NCBI RefSeq assembly: GCF_910592395.1
Contig: NC_088313.1
Span: 7,814,501-7,878,500 of the forward strand
Origin: Lineus longissimus
Taxonomy: Eukaryota; Nemertea; Pilidiophora; Heteronemertea; Lineidae
Direction of reading: 5' to 3'
Length of the DNA: 64,000 nt
The notes under the pieces were generated by a model, which saw only the letters and a list, made by a program, of their open reading frames with translations, was not told the origin of the DNA and ran no database searches. The translations under genes were made by a program, and so were the position numbers. This document shows positions 33,060 to 45,107 of the stretch, piece by piece (position 1 is the first letter of the stretch; each line of letters opens with the position of its first letter).

Positions 33060-33975
33060 CTTATCGTGTTGGTCCTCTTCTGAAGTATGGTATCAAAAGA
33101 TTTCACTGTGAGTGCCAGGGTTTCGGGATTGCATCTAACGTTTTCTTAAAGACTCGACGGGAACGCTCAAAGGTACTCTCAAACTGTTTATTCCGTAATA
33201 AACTGCTCCATAAATTGTTCCTCAAAAGTTCCGTGAAATCTACAAAGATAGATTTGTACACAACATAAGTACTATGGCAACAGGATTTTATACACTATGG
33301 TCTGTACTAAAACTGCAAGATGATGGAAAATTTTAAACTGTAAGCTCTTGAATCTGCTAAATAAACATTATTACAGGGTGACAGTAAAGTCATCAGAAAT
33401 CCCAGGTATTTTAGTCAATCAAAATATTGACAGTCTCACTACTGGTCGTATGTCACAAACTGGGCCAAAAAGTGTTACATGCCAAAAATGACCCATTTTC
33501 CAATATTAATTCCTTGTATGTATGTATGCATTGTCTTCTGTTTGCTGTAGTTCCTTTGTCATTATCTAATTTTCTCTTTGCTGGAAAATTAATTGAACAT
33601 GGAATGCCAACTGAATAATGCATTAGAACCCGAAGACAAAAACGATGTTTTCTCAAAATCAATGTTTATTATTCAAAATAACCTAACTCTTTTTTTTGCG
33701 GACCATTTTCCATTCTGATTGTTGCAGGTTTCTGAACAACCTGCAACAAACTCTACCTAAAACACACAAATATTAAGTAAGGTGATGATGCATAAATCAT
33801 TGACCAAACTTTGAAAATCACTTAAAAAATCTTCCAATAAAAAGCGTCAAAATGTAACAAATGTCAAGACTGGTTCTAAAGACCACTATAATGCCAGAAT
33901 TTTTACTTCATAAGCAGAAAACAGGAGAGCAACTGCTCTGGATTGCTGCACTCTATTTTACTAGTGATGTGTTAA
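33060..33975. other. Non-coding stretch upstream of the gag ORF
   Basis: This would hold the leader and LTR of the BEL/Pao-like element in minus orientation. I could not find a matching LTR downstream. No gene was seen. Confidence 0.4.
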
Positions 33976-33979
33976 CCAC

Positions 33980-34957
33980 TTATAGGTCTGCAATGGCACA
34001 CATAATGTCCTCATGGTCTTGGATATTCAACACAAATGCATCTTTGTCTAGGAGTAAGTCTATTCCCACATACAGTGTACAACCAACTGGATTAACAATG
34101 TCTTCATTCTCCTTTTCACTCTTATATATACAACATTTTCTGCTGGACTTGATAAACTTGTAATAGAATCCTTTGAGGACATAAGTTCCTGCTGTATATG
34201 AGTGACCTGAACACATTACATTTTCAGTCAGGCATGTCATTCCTTCCGAGGTAACATGAAACAAAAAGTAGTCACTTAATGACTCCACATTTGGCCTAAC
34301 AGCTACCACACTGCTCTTGGATATCATTTCATACATTACATTTGTTAAGGCCAAGGCATTGAATTCTGCTAGTGGGTCTGGATCATCACCAACATCACTT
34401 TCATCAACATCTTCACTAGCTTGGTCTGAAAACTTTACCAACTTGAACGGTTCAAGGTAGTCTTTGTTGTCACAATCAGAATATTCACAATGAATACACT
34501 GCAGACAGTAACACCCAAGAAGCCTGGTGGCCAATTGTCCCTCCACATTTGTGGAAGCAACAGAATGCAACTTTTGGGTACCTTTGATAGTAAAAAAATG
34601 TGCCCTGGAACGATTCACATTGATATCCTCCTGGCCAACATAGAAAAATTTCCTTGAATGAAGACTTGAACTTTTTCCTATCCATGAATCAGAAGCTAAC
34701 CTCTGACATGCAAACTCATACATATCTTTTGCGCTGTGAATACTAATATCAATATCAATATCTCGTATCACTGCCCTTCTCACCTCAGTTTTAAGAAAGC
34801 CTGCTGCAGAGTCAACCTCCCCCTTTCCATGCCCATTCCCTGAAAAACTTCTCACAACTTTAACCTTCAGATCAGCCTCGCTTCTGGAAATGTCCCCAAA
34901 ACAGTTCGCACTCTTATACTGGGCCGCACACCCATCTATACGATGGTGAAGCACCAA
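33980..34957 (-). CDS. Partial gene of a multicopy invertebrate family (DGCAAQYKS / HGKGEVD type)
   Basis: The 325-codon frame contains DGCAAQYKSANCFGDI, SFSGNGHGKGEVDSAAG, TKGTQKLHS-like IKGTQKLHSVAS and CYCLQCIHCEYSDC. I recall this order from a widespread TE-like family in cnidarians, arthropods and molluscs that lacks a named function. Its DG...Q..N plus HGKG motifs suggest a degraded RNase-H-like nuclease, which is inference. The N-terminal half expected upstream is absent before 35000, so this is a 3' exon or a truncated copy. The C-terminus ends naturally in TAA near 33980. No internal stop was seen. Confidence 0.5.
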   Translation of the reverse strand: MVLHHRIDGCAAQYKSANCFGDISRSEADLKVKVVRSFSGNGHGKGEVDSAAGFLKTEVRRAVIRDIDIDISIHSAKDMYEFACQRLASDSWIGKSSSLHSRKFFYVGQEDINVNRSRAHFFTIKGTQKLHSVASTNVEGQLATRLLGCYCLQCIHCEYSDCDNKDYLEPFKLVKFSDQASEDVDESDVGDDPDPLAEFNALALTNVMYEMISKSSVVAVRPNVESLSDYFLFHVTSEGMTCLTENVMCSGHSYTAGTYVLKGFYYKFIKSSRKCCIYKSEKENEDIVNPVGCTLYVGIDLLLDKDAFVLNIQDHEDIMCAIADL

Positions 34958-34959
34958 TA

Positions 34960-35850
34960 TTTCACAACCTAATCATTTTAGTTCTGGCATCACTATATTT
35001 TGTACACAGTGGTTCACGAAATTGAAGTCATGTGATTGTCCATTACTAATTACTAACCAATGTTCCTTCACATGTTTTTCTGTGACTGCATCAGCAGCGA
35101 CAGCATGCCGTGTTATGACCATCGAATGAATTGGTCAATTTGTGAACTGGAAATGCACTAAATTAGAATAGGCCCTTGATTTGATTCATGTGATTCTCCC
35201 TCCGCACACAAATTCCTCACTCGTTCCTCATTGCTCCGAGTCTGGCCAACAAAAACATCCACTATAGCATTCCTTATTGACTCAAATCAGTCCTGCCGAG
35301 TGGCTGCTCTCTAAAAAGATACTTGATGGAGACAATAGTCATTAGTCAGTAGATTACCCTGAAATACCACAATGCTTGCGTTCCGTGATTCTGCTCCTCC
35401 TCCACCGCTCCTCCTCCACCGACTCCCCCGCTTTTTGGCTCTACCTCCTCTTACATAAACTTTGCTGGAACAATTAATATTGGTCCTATTGACCTGAACT
35501 TTGGATTATCTAGAAGAGAATAGCAATACCTACTATGTGCTACCTCATTTATATTTTTAGGCCATCAACTTCTCAAGATATTTAAGATTGAACATCAACA
35601 CATTCTGAAAAGTGTAACAGCTCCCCCATATCAGGGGCCCAGCTTGTGACATACGACCTACTACGGAATCGCCATCTATACGAAGATGGAGAAACTAATT
35701 ACCAATCACATGTATCGCACTCCTGCGCCATGCATTGCTGCCACGCAGCGCAGGAAACGCGAACCAGAATGCCCAGTAGAAAAAATAGGATTTCCGAGAA
35801 ACTCCACAGTCAAACTGTATCATACAACACCTCTGATCAAAGATGAAAAG
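34960..35850. other. Non-coding stretch
   Basis: No gene or clear element was recognised. A short CTCCTCC-rich tract lies near 35395-35445. Confidence 0.4.
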
Positions 35851-35856
35851 TCTTAA

Positions 35857-36829
35857 AGGATAGCTCCTGGAATAAATCGCTATAGCGATAATTGGGAAAA
35901 CTAACGCACCTGCATATTTCGTATATCATTATTATTCCAATATAGGACTGTATATCGCTCAAAAATTTGCGTTTGTACCAATAAAGGTGTTTTAAATCCA
36001 CTAAACACAGAGTTCATGGAGGGCGCCATTTTCTCACTTTGTTCGCGATCTCTCCTCCAAAACCGGAGAATCGTGACGTCACGTGTGCAATTCACATTGT
36101 CAGTATTGTCACAATAGCAGTCAGCCGATTGATATTTTGAGATCGTGTTATTGTATTGTTATCAAGGGGGCTTCAGATGATGAAAGCTACGTTGACAGCA
36201 GTGACACTTCGATGAGCAGCGGGAGTTATGAAGATTTGGATGTAGGGGGAAATGTTGGTGTACAGGGCTACCAGTTTGAGCCGGAATATGAAGAGAGGGG
36301 GAGATAGAGTCATTGACGGCAATGACGCTATGGCTCAAGCTATTGAAGATGCAGCTGGACCCGATGTTGATGGCCAAACTGGACTATGCACCGAGGCATT
36401 TTGCATTCAAGCAATCCATATATTACGCGAATGTCCAAATAAAACGAAATTAGAATGATTTAATTGCGTGAAATCTTGAGACATGCGAGAGAGATCGCGA
36501 AGAAACGGATATTGACATGGATTCACACACTGCGCACGCGCGAAAAGCGGTGACAAGCCCACAATATGCACGATCGGTGCTTCGGAATTTCAGCCAATCA
36601 CTGCCATTGCACACACCGCGTCATCACCGAGGGAAATTTGACTCAATATGGCGCTGTCCATGTCAGTAAAATAGGGGCTATTAATATCAATTTTTCTCCC
36701 TGAACTATAATATTTCTTCCACTTTCATAAGGTTTGTGGTAAAGAGGAATACTCATTTAATATATTTCCATTGGTTTCGTTCAAAAAGGCTGCCAACGAT
36801 TTATTCCAGGAGCTATCCTTTAAGAACAT
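35857..36829 (+). mobile_element. Kolobok-C: short TTAA element keeping one P2X7-gene first exon
   Basis: A perfect 23-bp TIR (AGGATAGCTCCTGGAATAAA...) is flanked by TTAA at 35853-35856 and 36830-36833. It contains TGACGTCA at 36074-36081 and a plus-strand open stretch matching exon 1 of the accessory gene. It has no transposase. The TIR differs from Kolobok-A and -B beyond AGG, so it represents a third family moved in trans. Confidence 0.8.
36155..36307 (+). pseudogene. Exon-1 remnant of the P2X7-domain accessory gene
   Basis: The frame reads GASDDESYVDSSDTSMSSG ... DVGGNVGVQGYQFEPEYEER then TAG. Compare GGAVKGYQFEPHGDEDG in Kolobok-B and GGAVKGYQFGPYSGG in Kolobok-A. The acidic Ser/Asp lead and the GYQFEP motif are kept. 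The cysteine-rich exons 2 and 3 are missing from the element. It could encode a short peptide of unknown role or simply be a relic. Confidence 0.6.
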
Positions 36830-36833
36830 CAAT

Positions 36834-38350
36834 ATACCTTACAACTGAACATTACACGCATATTAACAGAGAACTAGCGCCATCTCCAGACGCGACAACA
36901 TGAAAAGAGCATGGCTTCTCAACGCTGAGATCCTACATCACTTTGATGCTAATTTTCTCATATTTCTAGCCCAAAGTTACACAAACCAGCTTAACTGAGA
37001 GGGCTTCTAACATTGTTCTATACATATAACACGTTTGTTCAATAATTTACCTTTTGAGTCGGGTTTCTTAGCTTAATTTACTTTGTTGACAATTCCTTAC
37101 CACTGGTTTACTCGAAATCGAAAATGCGGACCCTACAATATGAAGATCACGGCCAGTTTCGTATCCGGTTTACCTAAGTCCCAAAGACACCTGTTACGAG
37201 AGTCTCAAATCTCAACTTATGCAGACGATGCATTTACAGGTGCTATTTTAGTCAGAGGTAGCCCTTGATTATGAAGGGATTTTCAAATTAAGGTGACCAT
37301 GGTCTTTTCATATGCTCACCACGGCTTTCAATACTTGATGTATCTGAAGAGGCGTGCGGAACCTGACATGGCCTTACCAAGGAGCTGCTCACGGTGCTGA
37401 ACTTCTAGCTTGCCTGTCGACTAAGTGCCTTTTTGGCCGAGACATTGCTACATGTAGGAGGAGCACACATTTTAAAGTTATAGTAGTGATAGTACAGTTG
37501 GTTCGAGCCATTTGGAAGCCGACGTGTGAAGGCCTATCTGGGTTCTCCTTCTTCTCCGTATAAAAAGGGGAATATTGCTGACTAAGGAACGAGGCATATT
37601 GACATTGCCTCATCATCTCTATCGGACCAATTGATATACTTTTATATGCACGCATACATCACGCCATTGCAGGGTCCGAGTCTGTGGAAAATTGGTTTGA
37701 TTAATTTGTCTCTTTGATATTGCTCCTTTATAGCATTAGATTTTCATCGCAATTTAATCTATTCACGATATAGCCAATTTGAACCTGTCTGGGCCAAGGA
37801 TAGATTGGTTCCCGATCGACTCACTAGGGATACGCAGTAGAGCACAATGTCATGAAAAACGACCCTTTGTATTGTAAATTCCAATCACCTGCAGGAAAGG
37901 TCAATTTCTCTCAATAAAATTAATTTTGTTGACTCCTGTAATCTCTACCTTATTAAAAAAACAACAACAGTGGTGTTCGTCCCAAACTGGTCATTTCTAT
38001 TTATTTTGAACTCTGTTAAATCAGGATACCTCTCAATTACAGACAGCATTTTGTATCCTTGTGCTGTACAACCCAGCCTGGACATACCACCGTTGTCCAT
38101 GTAGAAGTCTCATCCTCTCTGACACTTCTTTTCTGTAAAGCTACCGTAACAACATACTGAACTAGGGATATCTTCCGTTGCCTCCTGTAATATTTACATA
38201 CCATGGCTGATTAGTTCAATCATATTTCATCCAGCTGGCAGCTCTGCGTTGGAAATTTTAGTGGTATAACGTGTTCTCTTGACCTTCAAACAGTAGTATA
38301 AAGCCGGTATTTACTACTTTACACCCTCCGTCCTATGTTATTAGGTCATC
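36834..38350. other. Non-coding stretch ending in a Helentron-like 3' end
   Basis: No gene was recognised. It probably consists largely of the body of the Helentron-like element ending at 38382, whose 5' end I could not find. Confidence 0.4.
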
Positions 38351-38382
38351 CAGCTGAGCGCCAGGCCCTTGGGCCTCTTGTT
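38351..38382 (+). mobile_element. Helentron-like 3' end (CAGCTGAGC family)
   Basis: CAGCTGAGCGCCAGGCCCTTGGGCCTCTTGTT is identical to the 3' end at 27044-27075, including the AGGCCCTTGGGCCT hairpin. Confidence 0.65.
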
Positions 38383-38593
38383 CTTCTTAAGTTTTTCTTT
38401 CAATGCTTTCCTGTTTTTTTCCCCACTAAATCTGATTGTACATGTTTTGAGTCCTTTGAAGACATCATTTCTACAGGTAGCATCTCCTGAAATAAACAGT
38501 ATGATCTACCAGTAATATTTTACAAATATCCCACCGTTTCAAAAATTATTACACAATTATCATTATCATCAAAACACTTAAGAAGAGTAACTA

Positions 38594-38646
38594 ACAGACA
38601 CAGTGATTCAATGCCGATAATATCGCCATTGAATCACTGTGTCTGT
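38594..38646. repeat. Near-perfect 53-bp palindrome
   Basis: ACAGACACAGTGATTCAATG (38594-38613) is matched by its exact inverse complement at 38627-38646. The 13-base spacer contains a further small palindrome (CGATAATATCG). It could be a tiny foldback element or a hairpin RNA. Confidence 0.85.
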
Positions 38647-38945
38647 AAGTAGTACTAACACCAAAATAATCTGGCTTCTTAATCAAATCAACCGCGCTTT
38701 TCTCAGGTGCAGGGTCACAAGGGACTATTCACATTGTACTGCATTGAACAAAGTATATCAAGTGTAATTGACGAACCTTTTGTTTCAACTTTTGTTTCAC
38801 CAGCTGAGACTTCTTCAATTTTCATCAAATTTCACAGGAAGTCGATCAATCTGTAGGTGGAGGCACACTGCCACAGCATTTGACAGCAAACCGTAACGTC
38901 AAGTCAGAGGACTGAAAGAGACAGAAGACGATTTGTGATCAATTA

Positions 38946-40965
38946 TGATCACCCAACAATGTCTATACAATAGCCCTGTTTCCGTCGTCATCGTCGTCGT
39001 CGTTGTATACTGTGGGTATGAACTTGAAACTTTGTACACATGACCCCCTAGTGCAGCGGTCAATGTAAACCCTGACACCCCCCCTGGTCAGGCGTTCGAC
39101 ACTTTATCACCATTTTTGAAATTTCAATGCGCCCAGGGATCGACCCTTTTGCACCCAGGGTGGTGCAGACATGCACCAGAACTTCACCACCCTAGGTTGG
39201 TTGCACAGGTCAGGGCTTCGACTGTTCTTCACCATTGAGAAGACAGACGTAAGTCAGGATATCACCATATTAATAAAAACAGAAAAAAAAGAATGTGTCA
39301 AAGAGAACAACAATAAAAACAATCATATTGCCCCAACTAATTTTTTTGTCAAAGTAGTCTTTGAAAGGAGACAATAATAAAACAAAAACAACTCAAGGGG
39401 GTTTTTGAGTGCCCAGAACACGCGAGTGATGGTATTCGGCCTGAGAAATCACAGACCATCACAAGTGTGTTCTGCGCACTGACACAAATCACACGAGAGT
39501 TCTTTTATGATTATCATATACCAAGTTGTTCGCCAAAAAAGGCAATTCAGTGCTCACAATCTGTGAAAAATTGCCCGCTGCCGGCAACCATGACATCACG
39601 TCATGAACATGACGTTGTTCCACTGGTGACACAACTTCGTCGATGCCTGGCAGGCGGGCGACGTGTATCGGGAAATTCGTGGCCATCCCCGCCATCTTGC
39701 CTATAATAGTGATATTATGATAATGAGGTGATCTGATGGTGATACGCCGTCGTTGGCCCGGCAAGATTCCTGATCGCCAGACGTTCACCACCAAGGAAAA
39801 AGCCAGGCGCCACGCATTCGACACAGCTAATTCTCCTGATGTCCAGGCTGTCGACGATTTTTCACCGACATCTTTTCAGCTTATCGCCATGACATCGTCG
39901 TTTGAAAAAAAATACTTCGCTCAGACATCGACGCTACATCGACGTCGATGTGGCGTCGATCCCTGACCAGGGGGGTGTCAGGGTTTACATTGACCGCTGC
40001 ATAGGTCAGAGGTACTCTGACACATAATTTCGGTCAAGTCTGGTTCATGACTTGGCCACCAGGGGGCCAAAACTTAAAACATAAAAAGTGTGATATGTCT
40101 CTTATTAATGATCCGTTTTCAATACTCCTGGCAAGGATACATCACATATCATACGGGTTTTTGATTTGACCTTCTTTTCAAGGTCGTAGAGGTCAAATGT
40201 ACTGTAAATTGGCCGTTAGGATGTAACTATGGCACGTTTCTTAACTGCAATGACTATTGACTATTGATCCCAAATTTGGTACACATGTACCCCTTAGTCA
40301 GGTGATCTCAGGGACCAAAGTTTGGTCCAATATGGTTCACCACTTGACCACCAGGGGGCAAAATCCAAAAACCTTAAAGATGTGATTATTCCTTAACTTC
40401 TTGCCCGATTGCCACCAATTTGATATCATGGGTACATCTAACCACCATACAGTATATGTCACACAGGTTTTTAATTTGACCTTCTTTTCAAGGTCACAGA
40501 GGTCAAATGGCGTAAATTGGCCGTCAGGCCGTAACTATGGCACGTTTCTTAACTGCAATGACTATTGATCACAAATTAAGTACACATGTAGCCCTTATTC
40601 AGGTGATCTCAGGTACCGAAGTTTGGTGCGATCTGATTTGCCATTTGGCCTCCAGGGAGGTGGCCAAATCCAAAATTCTTCAAAATGCTATTAAGTATTA
40701 TTCCTTAATTACTTGCCCGATTGGCACCAATTTTATATCGTAGGTACATCTAATTCTAACAACCATTCAATGTGTCATCCGGGTCTTTTTTGATTTAACC
40801 TACTTTTCAAGGTCACAGAGGTCAAATATACGGTAAATTGGCCATTTTGGGGAAATTGTAATTGCTTGGACCTACATCAAACCTAACACTACATGATACA
40901 ATACCATGCTCTTTATCCATCTTTCCTCCACATCAGGTGAGCACAATGGCCCTGGCCATTTCATT
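38946..40965 (+). mobile_element. Helentron-like element E2 with nested MITE
   Basis: The interior is the same ~300-bp unit array as E1 (for example TATGGCACGTTTCTTAACTGCAATGAC). The 3' end AGGTGAGCACAATGGCCCTGGCCATTTCATT is at 40935-40965. The 5' end is diverged or cut (near 38946), with a GTC-triplet run at about 38984-39003. It borders the decayed gene at 40966-46100. Confidence 0.65.
39053..40000. mobile_element. MITE with 40-bp TIR inside E2
   Basis: The left end GCAGCGGTCAATGTAAACCCTGACACCCCCC is mirrored at 39960-40000. Flanks suggest insertion at TA (ccctaGT ... CAtaggtc). It interrupts the repeat array of E2, whose sequence resumes at about 40001. Small ORFs inside have no recognisable motif. 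Confidence 0.8.
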
Positions 40966-42896
40966 GAACTTTCCGTTGGTCAGGAGTTTTTCTCCCCTCT
41001 GCCTGATTGTTTGTTCAGCTCCTGTTATGGTATAGACCCAATATTCTGCCCCACGCAACTTCCGCTCGCTGTCTTCGATGGAATTTTCCATGTATTTGTC
41101 AAGGCAGACATGAACTTCATTCTCTCTTCCAGAGCATACTAGTGATAACATCATACTGGCTATGGAACCATAGACTGCACCGATGTTGGTAATGGACAGA
41201 ACAGAGTGAATCAACAGCCCTCCATCATAAATTATTGCGTCCACACCTGGTGCATCTGTCACCATATCAGTCTGCATTTCTTCAAGCTTGTTCAGCAGTG
41301 CTGACTTCTGTGACTTGAGGAGTGCTCCATCAACATGTGCAAGCGATAGGGGATATGTTGTGATTGGAAATGCCTAAGGACATGCCTAAGATCAATGACG
41401 CTACTTTCTGCAACAGCAACAATCATTCGGATGAAAAGGTCCCTAAGACTTTCAGCACTCTTTTTCGCCTTCTCTGCTGCTGGCATCTCCCCTTTCTTCT
41501 TCTTCCTTTCATTCTCGGAAGCAAAGTTGTTCACCTTTATCCTTTTCACTGTCTTCAGAAATCTGGCTCGATTGGTCTTCCATTCTTCTTCAAATTTCTT
41601 CCTTAGCATCCCTAGGAGGTATGCTTCTGTTTCCTTTGCAGGTGCTTGACCAGTTGCAATATTCACTACAGTGCTCGGAACTTCATCACTGAATGGATTG
41701 CAGAACTCGTCTATCTTTTCACTCAGAGCCTTTATTTGACTATTGTCCTTTCTCATCCTTTCTGGACGGTTCTTTGCAGTTGCAGTTTCTCCAACCTCAA
41801 GCCAAGCGAACGTTCTGAGTTCAGTCACTGCCATGGCCCTCTGCGTCATGGACAGTGACCATCTACGTATTGCATTTTCAGAATTTCTGAAAGCCACGAT
41901 CCCTCTCCTGCCAGATGCTGAGTCCCGGTTTACTGTCTGCTCGAGTGAGAGATCAACAGCTGACCTGCAGTAGTTCTTTTTGGTGTGTCATATGGAAAAA
42001 GCTCCCTTCTTGAGTATTTCTCGTATCTGTGGGTTTGAAGAAGTCAGCTTTTGTAGAAATAGGGTTCCCCATCTGCCGTTATTCGGGCGATTTAAAGCAA
42101 AAAAGACATCCAGGATGGCAGGAAAAACGGATATGTACCCGTCTACATCATTCATTTTAATGCAACGCTGTAGCTCCCGATGGATCCTATTCACGAGGAA
42201 TATGTATGTGCCTCAGAACTGTGCCATTGGGCCTTTGGTATCCTCCGTTGTTGATTGAAAATAATCTTCATACTTCTGAAGGTGCTGGGCTATGATTGGG
42301 TCAGAAAGGTGGTTCTCAACTCCATCTGAGGGAAGTGATGTCATGACGTCTTCGAATGATTGGCGTTCCTCTAGATGAAGCTCTTGCAGGAAGCTATCAT
42401 AGAGCTTTTGTTCCATAACACTGGCAAGAAGTTCGTGTATCCTTGTACAACGGTTATAGAATTTGCCTTTTATGAAGCCCATCATGAAACCTTCAGCTAA
42501 GACTTCAGCTTCAGTAAGAATGAATTCAACTCCGGTTTCATTGAGCATAGTACCAAGCGCACCGTAAAATACAAGTTCTATCTGGAAGTTTCCAAGCAAG
42601 ATCAGCATATTGGCTAATATGAATAAAACCAAGCATATGCTTTTACTTGTAATTTTGAAGTATTTTCTTGTACTGATATGAATAAAACCAAAGTAAATGC
42701 TAGATATTATAAGTATCTACTCATAGCAGAAGCAAATGCTTTTTAGTGTCTAGCATTTGCTTTCAAGAAAAGTAATTGCTCATATCCTTATGAATAAAAT
42801 GTAGTAAGTACCTTTTACTAGCAAGGAAATACTTCCAATTTTCAAGGTAGCTCAGTTGGTGGCTTGGAATTCGTAGCCATCGGACGTCTATCAGCC

Positions 42897-43925
42897 ATGG
42901 CCGAATTCATGGCGGTTCCTAGACAGCGTAAAGTGTATTTACCCAGAAGGACATGTCGGGTTCAAAAATATAGGAGTTTGTATCGTTTTGAGGAGGAGAA
43001 TGTCCTCTGGTTGGCAGAACATTTTCTTCTTGATACAGGGGAAACGTGAGGTGGATGTTTGAGTGTCAAGCAACAAATGGAAGTTTTTCTACGACACGTG
43101 GGGGACCCCGGTTTTCAGAGTGGTGTTGCAAAGGATAAAGGAATTCATCAGTCCACTGTTTGCAAAACATTTTCCAAGGTGTTGAAACAGATTTTGGCCA
43201 AAGCTAATTTATGGATTAAATTTCCGAGTACACTGGCGGACATTAGAATTTCGCAGCAACTGTGGCAGGAAAATTTCGAGATGCCGGGTGCAATTGGCGC
43301 CCTTGACTGCACACATGTGAAAATTTGCAAGCCAGGGGGAAGACGCGGATATGGAGATGAATATATTAATCGTAAAGGTGTTGCCTCCATTAATGTGCAA
43401 GCATCCTGTGATGCCCAGGAAAGATTCACCAGCATTGACGCAAACTGGCCAGGATCAGTTCATGACAGTAGAATTTGGAAAAATTCGGATGTAGGTCGCT
43501 TCGTGACAAAAACTCTGGGTGATGGACATCTTCTTGGGGATGAAGGATATGGCATAGCACCATGGCTTATGACGCCCTACGGTAATCCAGTGCAGCCACA
43601 TGAGAGAACCTTCAACCGGATACATAAAAAGGAAAGGGCCGTAATAGAGAGATGTTTCGGGCAACTGAAAAAGAGATTTCCGATTTTGCTGGGACAGGTC
43701 AGGCTACGAATTCCAAAAGTACCAAGTGTAGTTGTAGCATGCTGCGTACTTCACAATGCTGCCAAATACCTAAATGATAGGGATGACGACTTCATCGATG
43801 CTCAGGATGACGATGATGAAGAAGGTGATGAGGATGATGATGATGCGGATCTCCGAATTCGACACCGGGGGCAGGAGAGGCGACGTGCAATATCGGAAAT
43901 ACTCCACGACGGTAATCAAAATTAA
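42897..43925 (+). pseudogene. Harbinger-1 DDE transposase (HARBI1-like) with one in-frame stop
   Basis: From MAEFMAVPRQRK the frame runs through YRFEEENVLWLAEHF and a TGA at 43047-43049, then continues in the same frame (GGCLSVKQQMEVFLRHVGDP) to 43925. CGA to TGA is the simplest explanation, as ETRGG fits the family. A helix-turn-helix-like segment GIHQSTVCKTFSKVLKQI is followed by the catalytic motifs IGALDCTHV (first D), WPGSVHDSRIW (second D), GDEGYGIAPWL and ERAVIERCFGQLKKRFP (E). The tail is acidic (DDDDEEGDEDDDD). Without the stop it would be about 342 residues, normal for Harbinger. Confidence 0.8.
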
Positions 43926-44322
43926 TGAGGTATGTTATATATGTGTTTGTGGGTGTGCGGGCGGGTGCGGGCGGGTGCGGGTGTATCGACAGCATATCAA
44001 TTATTTTCAACAAATGACAGACTAAAATGGGGTAAGGAAATAAAAATGTACTTTATTTCAACCTTGAAAACATGTTAACACCGGGACAACATCAAAATTG
44101 TTCACTGGCAGGGTGAGGCAAATACCCAAATGCTAACCTATCTTGGAAATCTTTAGGATGGTTCTTTTCTTCAACTGGAAAATAATTAACAAAATTAAGC
44201 ACACTGCTTCTGTCACACAAAGCATGCTACCAAGGGGTAACTTAATGTTAAACACGAAAACCTCTAACAACATTATGGTAGCTGCTGTTTCATTTCATGA
44301 ATGTTTTACGTTTTATGACAGT

Positions 44323-45107
44323 TCAGTTGTCTTCATTAGCTTGTACCATAATTTGGTTTTGTTGCATGCGAACCAATTTCAACTGCTCAAGGAGAACAAG
44401 GCGCTGCAACTCTTGTGTATTCATATTTTCCGTTTCGTCTGTTTCTGCTACAAGTCTTTTTGTCTTCTTTTCAGGCCTCGGGGGGGATACCAGTGGATTG
44501 GTTCTCATTCGTATCTTTAGTGGGACCTGCAAGTGGAGTCTCAGTGGTTGACGCAAGTCGTTTCTTTTGGATACCAACTGCAATGCCTCCTGAAATACAG
44601 TGGACATTTGTAATAGCCTGGGCAGTAGAAATGCTTGTAATTTGTTAATAAATTGAAGCCAATAAATTGAGATTTTAGTGTGGTTATTGTTTATGACTGT
44701 TCTGAGCTAAGAAGAAAGTGCAACTTACCTTTTACACGACTGTATGTTGGATTTGTGTCAGCTTGCAAAAGTTCCAAGAGCATCTTCTCCCAATCTTTAA
44801 GAATAATTGGTTTATTCCAAGTTTTATTCACATCCGACTTGGCTTTTACGTCATTCTTGATATTATTGATTTTCTTCGTTAGTTGTTTTTCATTAAGTTC
44901 TAATCCACTAACTTCCTTGTATTTTGTAATGAGTTCCTTAATTGCAACAGCTTTGCGTTCTTTTATTTTTGGCAGCTGTGACTTATTTAACAATACCGGA
45001 TATTCCTTCAACAACTTTATGAATGTCATCTGTTTACTGACCGTTTCTGCGGCCTCAACCGGCGAATCCGTATCGGACATTTCGGTGACAGCAGTGTGCA
45101 CAGCCAA
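44323..45107 (-). CDS. Harbinger-1 Myb/SANT-like accessory protein
   Basis: Exon 1 (45107-44729, possibly starting at 45080 with MSDTDSPVEAAE) has KQMTFIKLLKEYPVLLNKSQ ... NEKQLTKKINNIKNDVKAKSD, a trihelix of the Myb/SANT (MADF-like) type used by Harbinger elements to bind TIRs and import the transposase. Exon 2 starts after TTTCAG near 44565 (GGIAVGIQKKRLASTTETPL). The coiled-coil end (PEKKTKRLVAETDETENMNTQ ... QLKLVRMQQNQIMVQ) is in another frame. The shift falls at a run of seven C (on minus) near 44480, so a one-base error or mutation there would split the gene. It ends at 44323 facing the transposase. Confidence 0.65.

Noticed and set aside
39489-39824. 111-codon minus-strand ORF in the MITE at 39053-40000
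   Set aside because: No recognisable motif and the element is a TIR MITE; likely a chance open frame.
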